Below are positions 8,801-16,419 of a stretch of 64,000 nt of DNA, piece by piece. Origin of the DNA: Rhodococcus spongiicola (GTDB taxonomy: Bacteria > Actinomycetota > Actinomycetes > Mycobacteriales > Mycobacteriaceae); the NCBI RefSeq assembly GCF_004011835.1, contig NZ_RKLN01000002.1, forward strand, positions 41,369 through 105,368, written 5' to 3'. The translations under genes and the position numbers were made by a program. Position 1 is the stretch's first letter. The number at the start of each line of letters is the position of its first letter. The notes under the pieces were generated by a model. It did no database searches, had not been told where the DNA came from, and worked only from the letters and a program-made list of their open reading frames with translations.

Positions 8801-9658
8801 ATGGACGACTTCGACCAGGATTCGGTCGCGGCGGCCTGGTCCGGCGCCGTCGCCGACCCCGCAGTGGTGATCGACGAACCCACCGACTTCGACCCGATCC
8901 CGGCCGGTCTCGACCTTCCCCCCGAGATCGACACCGCCACCACACCCCCGTACACCGAGGCCCCCGCGCCGGTCGAGGACACCCCGGAGCTGACCGATCC
9001 GACCCCACAACAGGTTCCGGAGCAGGTCGACGAGATCGACGAGATCGACCTGACCGTGCCCGACGACGGTGTCTACGGCAACCCCGCCGCCTGGACGCTC
9101 GGCTGGTTCTTCCAGCAGTTCGACGGCTACTGCGGGCCGTCCGCGGTCGCACAGGTCGTCAGCCAGTACACCGGCGCCGAGATCACCGACCCGCAGCAGC
9201 TGGTCGACCGCGCAATCGACCTCGGCCTGATGGACGACCCCTCCCTGGGCATGACGTTGGCCGACATCGAAACCCTGCTCGAGGACCAGGGCGTGCCGGC
9301 CACCATCACCACCAGCTCCCTCGACGATCTACGCGACCGGCTCGACGCCGGGTACGGAGTGATCGCGATGGTCGATTCCGGTGAGATCTGGCAGACGGAC
9401 CCCGACAGCGAAGACGACCTCCCCGATCACGTCCTCGTCGTCGCCGGCATCGACGACAACCGCGGCGTGGTCATCCTCTCCGACCCCGGTATCCCCACGG
9501 GGAACCAGCTTGAGGTGCCAATCGCCCAGTTCGAGGACGCCTGGGCCGACGGCGACCACCTCATGCTCATCACGGACGCCCCGGACGACGGACTGATCAC
9601 CGGCCCTGCCTTGTCCTCGGTCGCGCCGAGCGACCGGTCCGCGATCATCCGACTGTGA
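8801..9658 (+). CDS. C39-like cysteine protease with acidic N-terminal region
   Basis: The protein has 285 residues. The first 85 are acidic, Pro/Asp-rich and apparently disordered. Residues 95-270 carry a papain-like C39 fold: FFQQFDGYCGPSAVA with catalytic Cys near 111 and a preceding Gln for the oxyanion hole, PDHVLVVAGID with His near 210, and ILSDPG with Asp near 228. All three catalytic residues are present. C39-type enzymes cleave leader or bait sequences; free-standing C39-like proteins may cut other targets. There is no ABC transporter, bacteriocin gene or signal peptide here, so the substrate is unknown. Neighbouring acidic proteins are the obvious candidates. AGGAGG before the ATG fixes the start. 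Confidence 0.8.
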   Translation: MDDFDQDSVAAAWSGAVADPAVVIDEPTDFDPIPAGLDLPPEIDTATTPPYTEAPAPVEDTPELTDPTPQQVPEQVDEIDEIDLTVPDDGVYGNPAAWTLGWFFQQFDGYCGPSAVAQVVSQYTGAEITDPQQLVDRAIDLGLMDDPSLGMTLADIETLLEDQGVPATITTSSLDDLRDRLDAGYGVIAMVDSGEIWQTDPDSEDDLPDHVLVVAGIDDNRGVVILSDPGIPTGNQLEVPIAQFEDAWADGDHLMLITDAPDDGLITGPALSSVAPSDRSAIIRL

Positions 9659-9678
9659 CCGTCCGAGGAGCAGGCACA

Positions 9679-9750
9679 ATGGACACCGCAGCAGCCGGCG
9701 TCTCGGAACCCCACGACCAGCAGCCGTCACACGACAGACCTCAGAGGTAA
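9679..9750 (+). CDS. 23-residue ORF between protease and acidic protein
   Basis: ATG 9679 has a GAGGAG ribosome site eight nt upstream and runs to TAA 9748-9750, three bases before the next ATG. The peptide is Gln/Asp/Pro-rich (PHDQQPSHDRPQR near its end). The correct spacing on both sides makes it plausible as a translated linker ORF, but it is short enough to arise by chance. Confidence 0.35.
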   Translation: MDTAAAGVSEPHDQQPSHDRPQR

Positions 9751-9753
9751 GCG

Positions 9754-10152
9754 ATGGACCACGACGAGCCCCTCTTCACCGAAGCGGAGCTTGCGGCCGC
9801 GGTGCCGCCGATACCCGACGAGCTGTGGGAACGTGCCCTGTCGATCGCACTCGACCCGAACACGCCCACCGTCGACGCCGACCTGGTGCCCGAGATCGAC
9901 GACGTCCCGAACGTTGACGACGACGAGATCATCCTCCACGACGACGTTGACATCGACCCCGACGACCATCCGGTCAGCACAGACCACGTCGTCGACCCGA
10001 CCGGTCACGACACCGATGATCGCGACGACGGGCCCGTCTTCGACCAGACCGACTCCATCCCCGACATCGGGTACGAGCCGGACATGTTCGACCCGGCCAT
10101 CGACGACGTCGACACCGGAGGCACCACAGATCCGGGCATCGAGCTGCACTGA
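9754..10152 (+). CDS. Very acidic small protein, unknown
   Basis: This is a 132-residue protein with Asp and Glu making up about a third of it. The start has an AGAGGTAA ribosome site. Residues 1-35 look folded (EPLFTEAELAAAVPPIPDEL, WERALSIALDP); the remainder is an Asp-rich tail with spaced His (DDEIILHDDVDIDPDDH) and ends GIELH. It shares its composition with the two preceding genes and lies in the same run, so it is probably co-expressed with the repeat protein and protease. No family recognised; metal binding by the Asp/His tail is a guess. Confidence 0.55.
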   Translation: MDHDEPLFTEAELAAAVPPIPDELWERALSIALDPNTPTVDADLVPEIDDVPNVDDDEIILHDDVDIDPDDHPVSTDHVVDPTGHDTDDRDDGPVFDQTDSIPDIGYEPDMFDPAIDDVDTGGTTDPGIELH

Positions 10153-10231
10153 CCCGGCCGACGGCCCCGTACTTGCCCGGCACGAACATGCGCCACACTG
10201 AGCGGGAAGCGGGCAAAGGTAGCATTCCACC

Positions 10232-10252
10232 CGATACACCGGGGCTGTATCG
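10232..10252. repeat. Inverted repeat before the ECF sigma gene
   Basis: CGATACA (10232-10238) and TGTATCG (10246-10252) form a perfect 7-bp inverted repeat with a 7-nt spacer, 28 nt before the sigma-factor ATG. It could be an operator or an RNA hairpin. No shared-type promoter is seen here. Confidence 0.35.
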
Positions 10253-10280
10253 AGAGAACACGAGAAGTGCAGGGGGGACA

Positions 10281-10820
10281 ATGAAGGACGATGCGAACCT
10301 GATCGCCGCGTGCCGCAGCGGTGACCAACACGCATTTGCCGAACTTGTCGGCCGCTACCGCACCCACGCCTGGCATGTGTGCCTACACATCACCGGGAAC
10401 CTCCACGACGCCGAGGACGCCCTGCAAGACACCCTCACCGCGGCTTGGCAGAACCTGGTCCGGTTCCGCGGTGACGCCCGCTTCAACACCTGGCTGCACC
10501 GCATCGCCGCCAACGCCGCCCTCGCCGTCGTCCGCCGCCGGAAACCCACCGACAACCTCGACGACGACGAAACCGGAATCGACCTCACCGACGACCGGGC
10601 CGGGTTCGACGACCGCATCGCCACCGTCGACGTCGTCCACCACGCACTCAACCAGCTACCCGAGGACTTCCGCGTCGCGATCGTCCTGGCCGAGTTCGGC
10701 GACCTGCCCTACGCTGACATCGCCGAACACCAACAGGTCAGCGTCGCGACCGTCAAGACCCGCATCCACCGAGCCCGCAAACAACTCGCCGCCCTGCTCG
10801 CACCCGCACACACCGCATAG
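10281..10820 (+). CDS. ECF-type RNA polymerase sigma factor
   Basis: This is a 179-residue sigma factor. Region 2 spans about 10-80 (AFAELVGRYRTHAWHVC, then DAEDALQDTLTAAWQ and FNTWLHRIAANAAL). Region 4 spans about 120-172 (LPEDFRVAIVLAEFGDLPY, then the helix-turn-helix VSVATVKTRIHRARKQL). It lacks regions 1 and 3, as ECF factors do. AGGGGGG directly before ATG 10281 fixes the start; the longer frame from 10173 is not supported. It is the only sigma gene in the accessory block, so it is the natural candidate to read the GGGAAC/GCATC promoters, though that is unproven. The next gene is too small to be a classical membrane anti-sigma factor. Confidence 0.85.
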   Translation: MKDDANLIAACRSGDQHAFAELVGRYRTHAWHVCLHITGNLHDAEDALQDTLTAAWQNLVRFRGDARFNTWLHRIAANAALAVVRRRKPTDNLDDDETGIDLTDDRAGFDDRIATVDVVHHALNQLPEDFRVAIVLAEFGDLPYADIAEHQQVSVATVKTRIHRARKQLAALLAPAHTA

Positions 10821-10830
10821 GACACCCACG

Positions 10831-11019
10831 GTGGCAGCCGATCAACACACTCAGGAACAGCTACGGCGCGAACTCGAGATGCTCGCCCAACTCCGAGGCC
10901 TACTCCAGGACTCACTTGGGCCTGACCACCGGCTGCCGACGGAAACCGTCGACCGCGTGCTCGACGAATACAACCAAGCCCGCGTGCACGCCGACAACGC
11001 TGTTCAAGAAGCCGAATGA
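10831..11019 (+). CDS. Small helical protein after the sigma gene
   Basis: A GTG start 10 nt after the sigma stop opens a 62-residue, highly charged protein predicted to be mostly helix (EQLRRELEMLAQLRGLLQ, then VDRVLDEYNQARVHADNA). There is no clear ribosome site, so translation would depend on coupling to the sigma gene. It has no membrane segment and no zinc-binding motif, so it is not a typical anti-sigma factor, but a soluble partner of the sigma factor is possible. Unknown family. Confidence 0.5.
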   Translation: MAADQHTQEQLRRELEMLAQLRGLLQDSLGPDHRLPTETVDRVLDEYNQARVHADNAVQEAE

Positions 11020-11020
11020 A

Positions 11021-11281
11021 GGCAACAGTGGCCAGTCAGAAGGGCTCTCTCAAGCCGTCGACCTCACCGTTGACGGCATTATCAACTTGGAACCCTTCAC
11101 CGGTGTCGACCGCCAACGCGTCATCCATCTAGCCCACAAGTACTACAACGCCCTGACGAACCTGCAAGAAGAGTCGAACACAAGTGCCGACGACGTCGGG
11201 GACTCCGAGTTGTACCGTCTGGGCATCGAGGTCGATCTCGCAGTCGACAGTCTTACGGAACGCGGAGGTGCCGGCCGGTAG
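11021..11281 (+). CDS. Small acidic reading frame with unclear start
   Basis: A frame with normal high-GC codon usage ends at TAG 11279-11281. The best part reads INLEPFTGVDRQRVIHLAHKYYN and later ELYRLGIEVDLAVDSL. No ATG or GTG lies in frame at a sensible place: TTG 11087 is possible, and further upstream the frame runs into the gene ending at 11019. The start may be lost through a frameshift, making it a remnant. Function unknown. Confidence 0.35.
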   Translation, partial: GNSGQSEGLSQAVDLTVDGIINLEPFTGVDRQRVIHLAHKYYNALTNLQEESNTSADDVGDSELYRLGIEVDLAVDSLTERGGAGR

Positions 11282-11972
11282 CGCAAACACCGCCCGCCCG
11301 CACACAGTCGGTCGACGTGCAGGAGCGAGGCAGTCGGCGAACACCACGTTCGACTTGCTCGTGGTCTCGGGCGAACCGGTGTTCAAGGTGTAGGGGAGTG
11401 GGCGCCGGCGTATGAGGCCGACAGGATACGTCGGTCGACCGCGCCCGCGGCTGGCTCGGGGAACCAATGCCACCACACCCGAGGTAGGCGCGGGGGGGCC
11501 TGACGGCGCAGAGCCACCGCCACAGTTCCTCCATGGGGTCGACTAAGGTCGACTCCGGCCGCGTTGCAAGGGTATCCGGGGAACCTGAGCTAGATGCTCG
11601 GCGGAACGTCGGCTCGCGGTTCCGAGAAGGGCCAGCGACTCCGCAAGGCTGTGGAGGCGCGTCTCGGGAAAACGGCGATCTATCCCTCTACGCCGGACAG
11701 GAGGCGCCGCCGAAGGCTACCGGGGCCGGATTCCGGTGCGGGATGTTCGGCGAGCCGGTCGAGGGCATCGTCCAGGGCATCAGAGACTGTCCATGACCTA
11801 GGAGGGGACGGGCGTGCCCGCCTCGCCGACTTGGTCGTTCAGCGAGGTCGTCATCAGCGATGGTGAGTGTGCTCAGGGTGCGTCTGAGAGCAAACATCGT
11901 CTTGCGGGTCTGCAGCACACGCTGCGTGGGCCCATCCGCCCCGTTCGGTGCCGACGTCCTTTTCCACGGTGG
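11282..11972. other. Stretch without a supported gene
   Basis: Open frames here have poor codon structure and no matching ribosome sites. The exception is an AGGAGGGG before GTG 11814, but that frame then runs antisense through the pseudogene at 11973-12723. No tRNA, shared-type promoter or hairpin of note was seen. The stretch looks like eroded sequence at the end of the sigma-factor unit. Confidence 0.4.
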
Positions 11973-12723
<751 letters not shown>

Positions 12724-12773
12724 TTGACTTCTCCTTGCAGTGGGGAGGGCCAGTTCCCTCCATCTGCACAGTC

Positions 12774-12801
12774 AGATGCGGCGACGAGTCGAAAAGTTCC
12801 C
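12774..12801 (-). promoter_or_regulatory. GGGAAC-N16-GCATCT promoter of the repeat paralogue
   Basis: On the minus strand GGGAAC (12801-12796), 16 nt, then GCATCT (12779-12774), followed by GACTG. The -10 box and its flank are identical to those of the glycine-rich gene at 14442. It lies about 50 nt before ATG 12723. Confidence 0.6.
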
Positions 12802-12969
12802 AACGGACACCTGATTCGATTCTCCCCGGTGGTGTACCCGTCCCTCGCGCGCGCCGCCAATCGGGAAGATACGCGGGAGAACCCGACACCTCGACGACAC
12901 CGCGTGCTCGCCCGCAAGTTGGACAATCCCGCCCGCTCGTTCGGGACCGGACTGTGGGTTCTTCTCTTC

Positions 12970-13968
12970 TCAGCGGACTATTCGTGGCCCGAGTGGGGCC
13001 TCCCACTCAAATCCGAGGGCATCGAGTTGCGCGATCCGCTCCGGGGTGAGGGTCGGTGTACCTGCGCGACGGTTGGTTCGCCGCCCGTTGACCCAGATTC
13101 CGAGCTTGAATCCGTCTGGTGATACCCATTTCTGGGGAACTCGTGCGTGTCCGTGCTCGGCGATGTACTCCTCGAGGTGTGCGATTGCATTGTCCCAGCG
13201 CGAACGATGAAGAGCGGGCCGGCGGGGCTCGGTTCGCGGTCCTATCTCTTGCTGTTCTGCGATGCCCCAGTAGAAGCCGAGTGCGTCGAGCTCTGTGACC
13301 CGTTCGACGGTCATGGAGGCCCGGCCAATTCGTCGGTCGGTGCGCCGGTTCTCCACCCACTTTCCGAGATTGAAGCCGTCCGGGCTGGTCCAGCCTGCAG
13401 GGACCCGTGCGTGTCCGTGCTCGGCGACGTAGTCGGTAAGATGGTCGACGCCCGCGGCCCAGGCGGCGGGTTGTCTTGGCGACCAGTCGAAGCCGAGCGC
13501 GTCGAGTTGCGCGACCCGCTCGGCAGTCAGGGTTGGCGCGTTGCGGCGTCGCTCGCTGCGTCGGGTGTGCGCCCAGCCCCCGAGGCTGAACCCGTCCTCG
13601 CATACCCATCCGTCGGGCACCCGCGTGTGTCCGTGCTCGGCGATGAACTCCTCGAGGTGCGCGATCCCGTCCGCCCACCGCTGAGGGTCCCCGCCGGTCG
13701 GTCTTCGCCGCGAGGATGCCCACTCGAATCCAAGTGCATCGAGCTGCTGGATCCGGTCGGCGGTCAGCGCGGGCGTGCCGCGACGGCGATCAGCACGACG
13801 TTCCATCACCCAGCCACCGAGGCGCATCCCGTCGCTGCACACGTATCCGGACGGCACACGAGCATGACCGCGTTCGGCGATGAACTCCTCGAGGTGCGCG
13901 ATCGCATTCGCCCACAATGCGGCCCGTGACCGCGCAGCCACCCCGTGTATTGGTTGTCTCTCGTGCAT
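12970..13968 (-). CDS. Orphan protein of four helicase-associated domains
   Basis: The protein has 332 residues built from four tandem units of about 66-75. Each begins W-x-x-(A/G)-(I/V)-x-H-L-x-x-(F/Y)-(I/V)-A-E, passes through HARVP or HTRVP and LG.WV...R, and ends LDALGFEW or a close variant. This is the helicase-associated (HA) domain, normally found C-terminal to DEAD-like helicases and thought to bind nucleic acid. No helicase core is present here or nearby, so it is free-standing. The ATG at 13968 has GGGAAGACGAG upstream. It lies between two members of the GGGAAC/GCATC promoter set but no such promoter precedes it. Role unknown; DNA or RNA binding is inferred from the family. Confidence 0.8.
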   Translation of the reverse strand: MHERQPIHGVAARSRAALWANAIAHLEEFIAERGHARVPSGYVCSDGMRLGGWVMERRADRRRGTPALTADRIQQLDALGFEWASSRRRPTGGDPQRWADGIAHLEEFIAEHGHTRVPDGWVCEDGFSLGGWAHTRRSERRRNAPTLTAERVAQLDALGFDWSPRQPAAWAAGVDHLTDYVAEHGHARVPAGWTSPDGFNLGKWVENRRTDRRIGRASMTVERVTELDALGFYWGIAEQQEIGPRTEPRRPALHRSRWDNAIAHLEEYIAEHGHARVPQKWVSPDGFKLGIWVNGRRTNRRAGTPTLTPERIAQLDALGFEWEAPLGPRIVR

Positions 13969-14355
13969 CTCGTCTTCCCTACACAGTGTCAGCTCGCGTG
14001 TCCAGACCGGACGATGACCGTATTCGCTGACGCCAGCGTTGTTACCGCGAGGGGTTCGAGGACCATTTCGCGTGGGGTAACGAGGCCAGGTGTCATATAT
14101 GTGTGTGACGCAGGGGCCGTCGACGTCGAGTACCAGGCCGGATCCGAATCGTCGTCCCTGCCGCCGAGGAGTGCAGCATTCCCGCCGAGTCACTGCCATT
14201 CGCAGCACCGTACATCCCGTATCGCACTGCTCGACGCCCGGCGGCACACCCGAGGCCAAGCAGGTAACGCGGAAGGTGTCCGGCCCGCGCGCGACGGAAG
14301 GAACCGCTGTACCTCGGCACGATGACCTGCGCAAGCACCGCTCGGTTCATGAGCC
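13969..14355. other. Intergenic stretch, no gene seen
   Basis: It divides the leftward HA-domain gene from the rightward glycine-rich gene. Frames on both strands have random-looking composition. A TGTCATATATGTGTGTGACG element near 14092-14111 is AT-rich and loosely palindromic and might belong to the promoter of the HA-domain gene; I cannot define boxes with confidence. Confidence 0.35.
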
Positions 14356-14383
14356 GGGAACCTTTTGGAGAGTCGCGGCATCT
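14356..14383 (+). promoter_or_regulatory. GGGAAC-N16-GCATCT promoter of the glycine-rich gene
   Basis: GGGAAC (14356-14361), 16 nt, then GCATCT (14378-14383) and GACTC. It starts about 60 nt before ATG 14442 and shares the CCTTTT tract after the -35 box. Confidence 0.65.
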
Positions 14384-14441
14384 GACTCAGTGACGCGGCC
14401 ACAGAACCGCTCTGGCGAATCTCGAAAGGAATAAGCGAATC

Positions 14442-14960
14442 ATGACCACCCCAGCCCCCCAGAACCCCGGCATCCCGACCGACCCCGCACTCGCTGTCGA
14501 CCTCAGCGACATGCTCGACGACCTGGGTTCAGGCGAGGTTTCCGTCCACTCGTTCGACGCCGGGATCTCGCTCGGCGGGGGTGTCGTGGTCGGTGGTGGC
14601 GTGGAGGTGTCGGTGAGCACTGAGGACGGTGTTCCACAGGTCAGCATCGATGCAGAGGGGCAGTTCGCCACGGAGGGCCAGTTCGAAGCATACGGCAGCT
14701 ACGACGACATCGACCTGAGCACCGACGCTCAGACCGGCACGAGTGATGTGTCTATTGAGTCGACCGATGCTGCGGTGTCCGGGGGAGTGCAGGCCAGCGG
14801 CGGATTCGATTTCGATCTCAACGTGGGTCCGCTGGAAGGAGGAATCCCGGAGATCGGCCTCGACGTCGCCGGCGGGTTCGCCGCCGACCACGGATTCGAC
14901 ATCAGCTTCGGACACGACCACGTCGAGATCCACGACGCCGGTGGGGACAACACGATGTAG
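14442..14960 (+). CDS. Glycine/acid-rich protein, possible IniB-like role
   Basis: The protein has 172 residues and starts after a GAAAGGA ribosome site. After a Pro-rich start it has a short helix (LAVDLSDMLDDLG), then alternating hydrophobic/Gly/Ser segments typical of beta-rich low-complexity proteins (GGGVVVGGGVEVSVS; DAAVSGGVQASGGFDFDLNV), ending with FGHDHVEIHDAGGD. There is no signal peptide, Cys or Trp. Its composition recalls the glycine-rich mycobacterial IniB encoded with IniA and IniC, but I see no alignable N-terminal IniB domain, so that is only an analogy. It has the shared promoter and its own strong terminator, forming a single-gene unit. Confidence 0.65.
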   Translation: MTTPAPQNPGIPTDPALAVDLSDMLDDLGSGEVSVHSFDAGISLGGGVVVGGGVEVSVSTEDGVPQVSIDAEGQFATEGQFEAYGSYDDIDLSTDAQTGTSDVSIESTDAAVSGGVQASGGFDFDLNVGPLEGGIPEIGLDVAGGFAADHGFDISFGHDHVEIHDAGGDNTM

Positions 14961-14991
14961 ACACGCGGTGAGGTATCACCACTGAATCTGG

Positions 14992-15020
14992 AAGGCCCGA
15001 CGCGCAGGACGTCGGGCCTT
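14992..15020 (+). terminator. Strong intrinsic terminator
   Basis: AAGGCCCGAC (14992-15001) pairs perfectly with GTCGGGCCTT (15011-15020) over a 9-nt loop and is followed by CTTGCT. It ends the glycine-rich gene. Confidence 0.8.
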
Positions 15021-15051
15021 CTTGCTGCCGCGCATCCGGCGGCACGTTCTC

Positions 15052-15080
15052 GGGAACCTTTCGGACCGGCGGAGGCACAA
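15052..15080 (+). promoter_or_regulatory. Weak sixth copy of the GGGAAC promoter
   Basis: GGGAACCTTTC (from 15052) has the full -35 box and flank, but 17 nt later only GCACAA (15075-15080) stands in the -10 place. Only an 11-codon ORF (ATG 15087 to TAA) follows directly. It may be a decayed promoter whose gene is lost. Confidence 0.3.
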
Positions 15081-15340
15081 TATTTGATGACAATGACTGC
15101 ACGAAAAAGGAATTCGAACTGTAACCCACCTACGACTCCGCTTCCGCCGCGTCGACGGTCCAGCACGCCGGGCCCGCTCAACCGATGCTGCCGAAGTCGA
15201 ACCTTGGGGCCGTGGCTTCAGTGATCTTCTTCTGGCCTGGCGTTCTCGGCGTTTACCCAAGGGGTGAACGTCTACCCGTTGCGGGCGGCCGGTGACACGC
15301 CGGTGCTCAGCGTGCCACGAGGCGAGCCCAACGGCTGGGC

Positions 15341-15502
15341 ATGATCTCTCTTCTCGTGTGGGCGGCGCTGAGTGTGCTGCTGATCGGCTTCTGCGTCGCG
15401 TTGATCGGGTGGACGGTCTCTAGTTCCGCGGACATTCCCGCGTACTCGTCTGTATCCACCACCCCGCGAGTGCGATGGCTAGGACCGAAGGCCCGTCACT
15501 GA
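15341..15502 (+). CDS. Small one-helix membrane protein
   Basis: This 53-residue ORF has a hydrophobic stretch of about 22 residues at the N-terminus (LLVWAALSVLLIGFCVALIG), then a polar, basic C-terminus ending WLGPKARH. The in-frame codons just upstream of the ATG are Arg/Ala-rich, so a non-standard earlier start is possible. The ribosome site is poor. It could be a real short membrane protein or a remnant in decayed sequence. Confidence 0.35.
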   Translation: MISLLVWAALSVLLIGFCVALIGWTVSSSADIPAYSSVSTTPRVRWLGPKARH

Positions 15503-15852
15503 CATCGAGGAGTCGGGAATCGGCGCGACTCGGCCACACCTTGTTGAAACGACCGGCTTTGACTCGCACCGATTTACGTGCGGCTGGTCAGCACGGCTGC
15601 ACCCGCCACTGCTGATAGCTCAGCTAGGGCGTCGGATTGTCCCCCTCGGACTCTTCGGCGTGGTGGGCGGGATGTTCCCTCAGGAACCCGTGCGGTTCCC
15701 CGGCAAAGTCCACCCCCGGACGCCGGGGCACCCTATCGAAGCATCATCGCAGGCTGGTGAGGTGACGGAAGCCGCAACCCCAGAGGATTTCTGCGGCACG
15801 CCTCGCGGCATCCGTTCCCGATTGGAGTCGAGTGGGAAGCGCCGTGGCACTG
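15503..15852. other. Intergenic or decayed sequence
   Basis: No supported gene. It holds a small hairpin CCCCGG-ACG-CCGGGG at 15714-15728 and a GATAGCTCAGCTAGGGCG element near 15612 that resembles a tRNA D-arm but has no matching acceptor or T arm. Codon structure is random on both strands. Confidence 0.35.
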
Positions 15853-16167
15853 ATGGAGCCCCCAGACGCATTCCACCGCCCCGGCGCCAGCCGAGCAACC
15901 CGTCATTGATCTAGCTGAGATCGAGGATTTGGTGTTCATCGATAATCTCGATTTCGAGGGGGTCGGGTACGGAGGGGCAAGGAGAAGGCAATCGCGGCAA
16001 GACGCTTCACCTGCGAGTACATCGACAACGCTGCGACTCCCTCCGTCGCGCTGCTGGGAGCCGTGCAGATCGAACAGGAATCTGGGTACACGCGATGTGA
16101 CGCGCTTTTCTTCGTGGGTTCGGCAATCGGGGCGTTGTGCGGCGACTACAGGTACCTCGTGAAATAG
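15853..16167 (+). pseudogene. Remnant of an unidentified gene, two frameshifts
   Basis: Coding-like sequence runs through three successive segments: MEPPDAFHRP from ATG 15853, then in the next frame PAEQPVIDLAEIEDLVFIDN and LDFEGVGYGG (about 15885-15975), then back in the first frame KEKAIAARRFTCEYIDNA, LLGAVQIEQESGYTRCDALF and so on to TAG 16165-16167. The second shift lies in the GGAGGGGCAAGG run near 15972-15985. The C-terminal part is convincing as protein, but I do not recognise it. Two shifts within 300 nt make sequencing error less likely than decay. Confidence 0.4.
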
Positions 16168-16253
16168 ACCAACGGCGTTTCGTTCAGGGCACGCGTGCAT
16201 GCAGTAGGCGAACGCCGCCCCAACAGCTGGGCGTAGGTCCGGTACGCCCGAAC

Positions 16254-16288
16254 GGGTGCCCCGATGGAGGAGAGCCGTCGGGGCACCC
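16254..16288. terminator. 11-bp hairpin before rocD
   Basis: GGGTGCCCCGA (16254-16264) pairs perfectly with TCGGGGCACCC (16278-16288), loop 13 nt. It ends the accessory region about 130 nt before rocD. It may be a terminator working in either direction; there is no T-run. Confidence 0.5.
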
Positions 16289-16419
16289 GGGTATCCGGGC
16301 TGGCGTCGCAACCGATCGGGTCACGACGGCGCGGAAGCGATTGCCGCCGACTGCTCGGGGGCGGATACTGGCGGGATCCGAATACGGTGGCGCGCAGGCG
16401 CCCGACCGGGAGGCGGATC

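Noticed and set aside
10205..10235. GCGGGAAG...GCATTC before the sigma gene as another shared promoter
   Set aside because: The spacer is only 12 nt and both boxes deviate, so it does not fit the 16-17 nt pattern.
15600..15635. GATAGCTCAGCTAGGGCG resembling a tRNA D-arm
   Set aside because: No acceptor stem, anticodon stem or GGTTCGAATCC-type T arm can be built around it.
15733..16311. 192-codon minus-strand frame in the decay zone
   Set aside because: Residue composition looks random, and the plus strand carries better protein-like segments over the same stretch.
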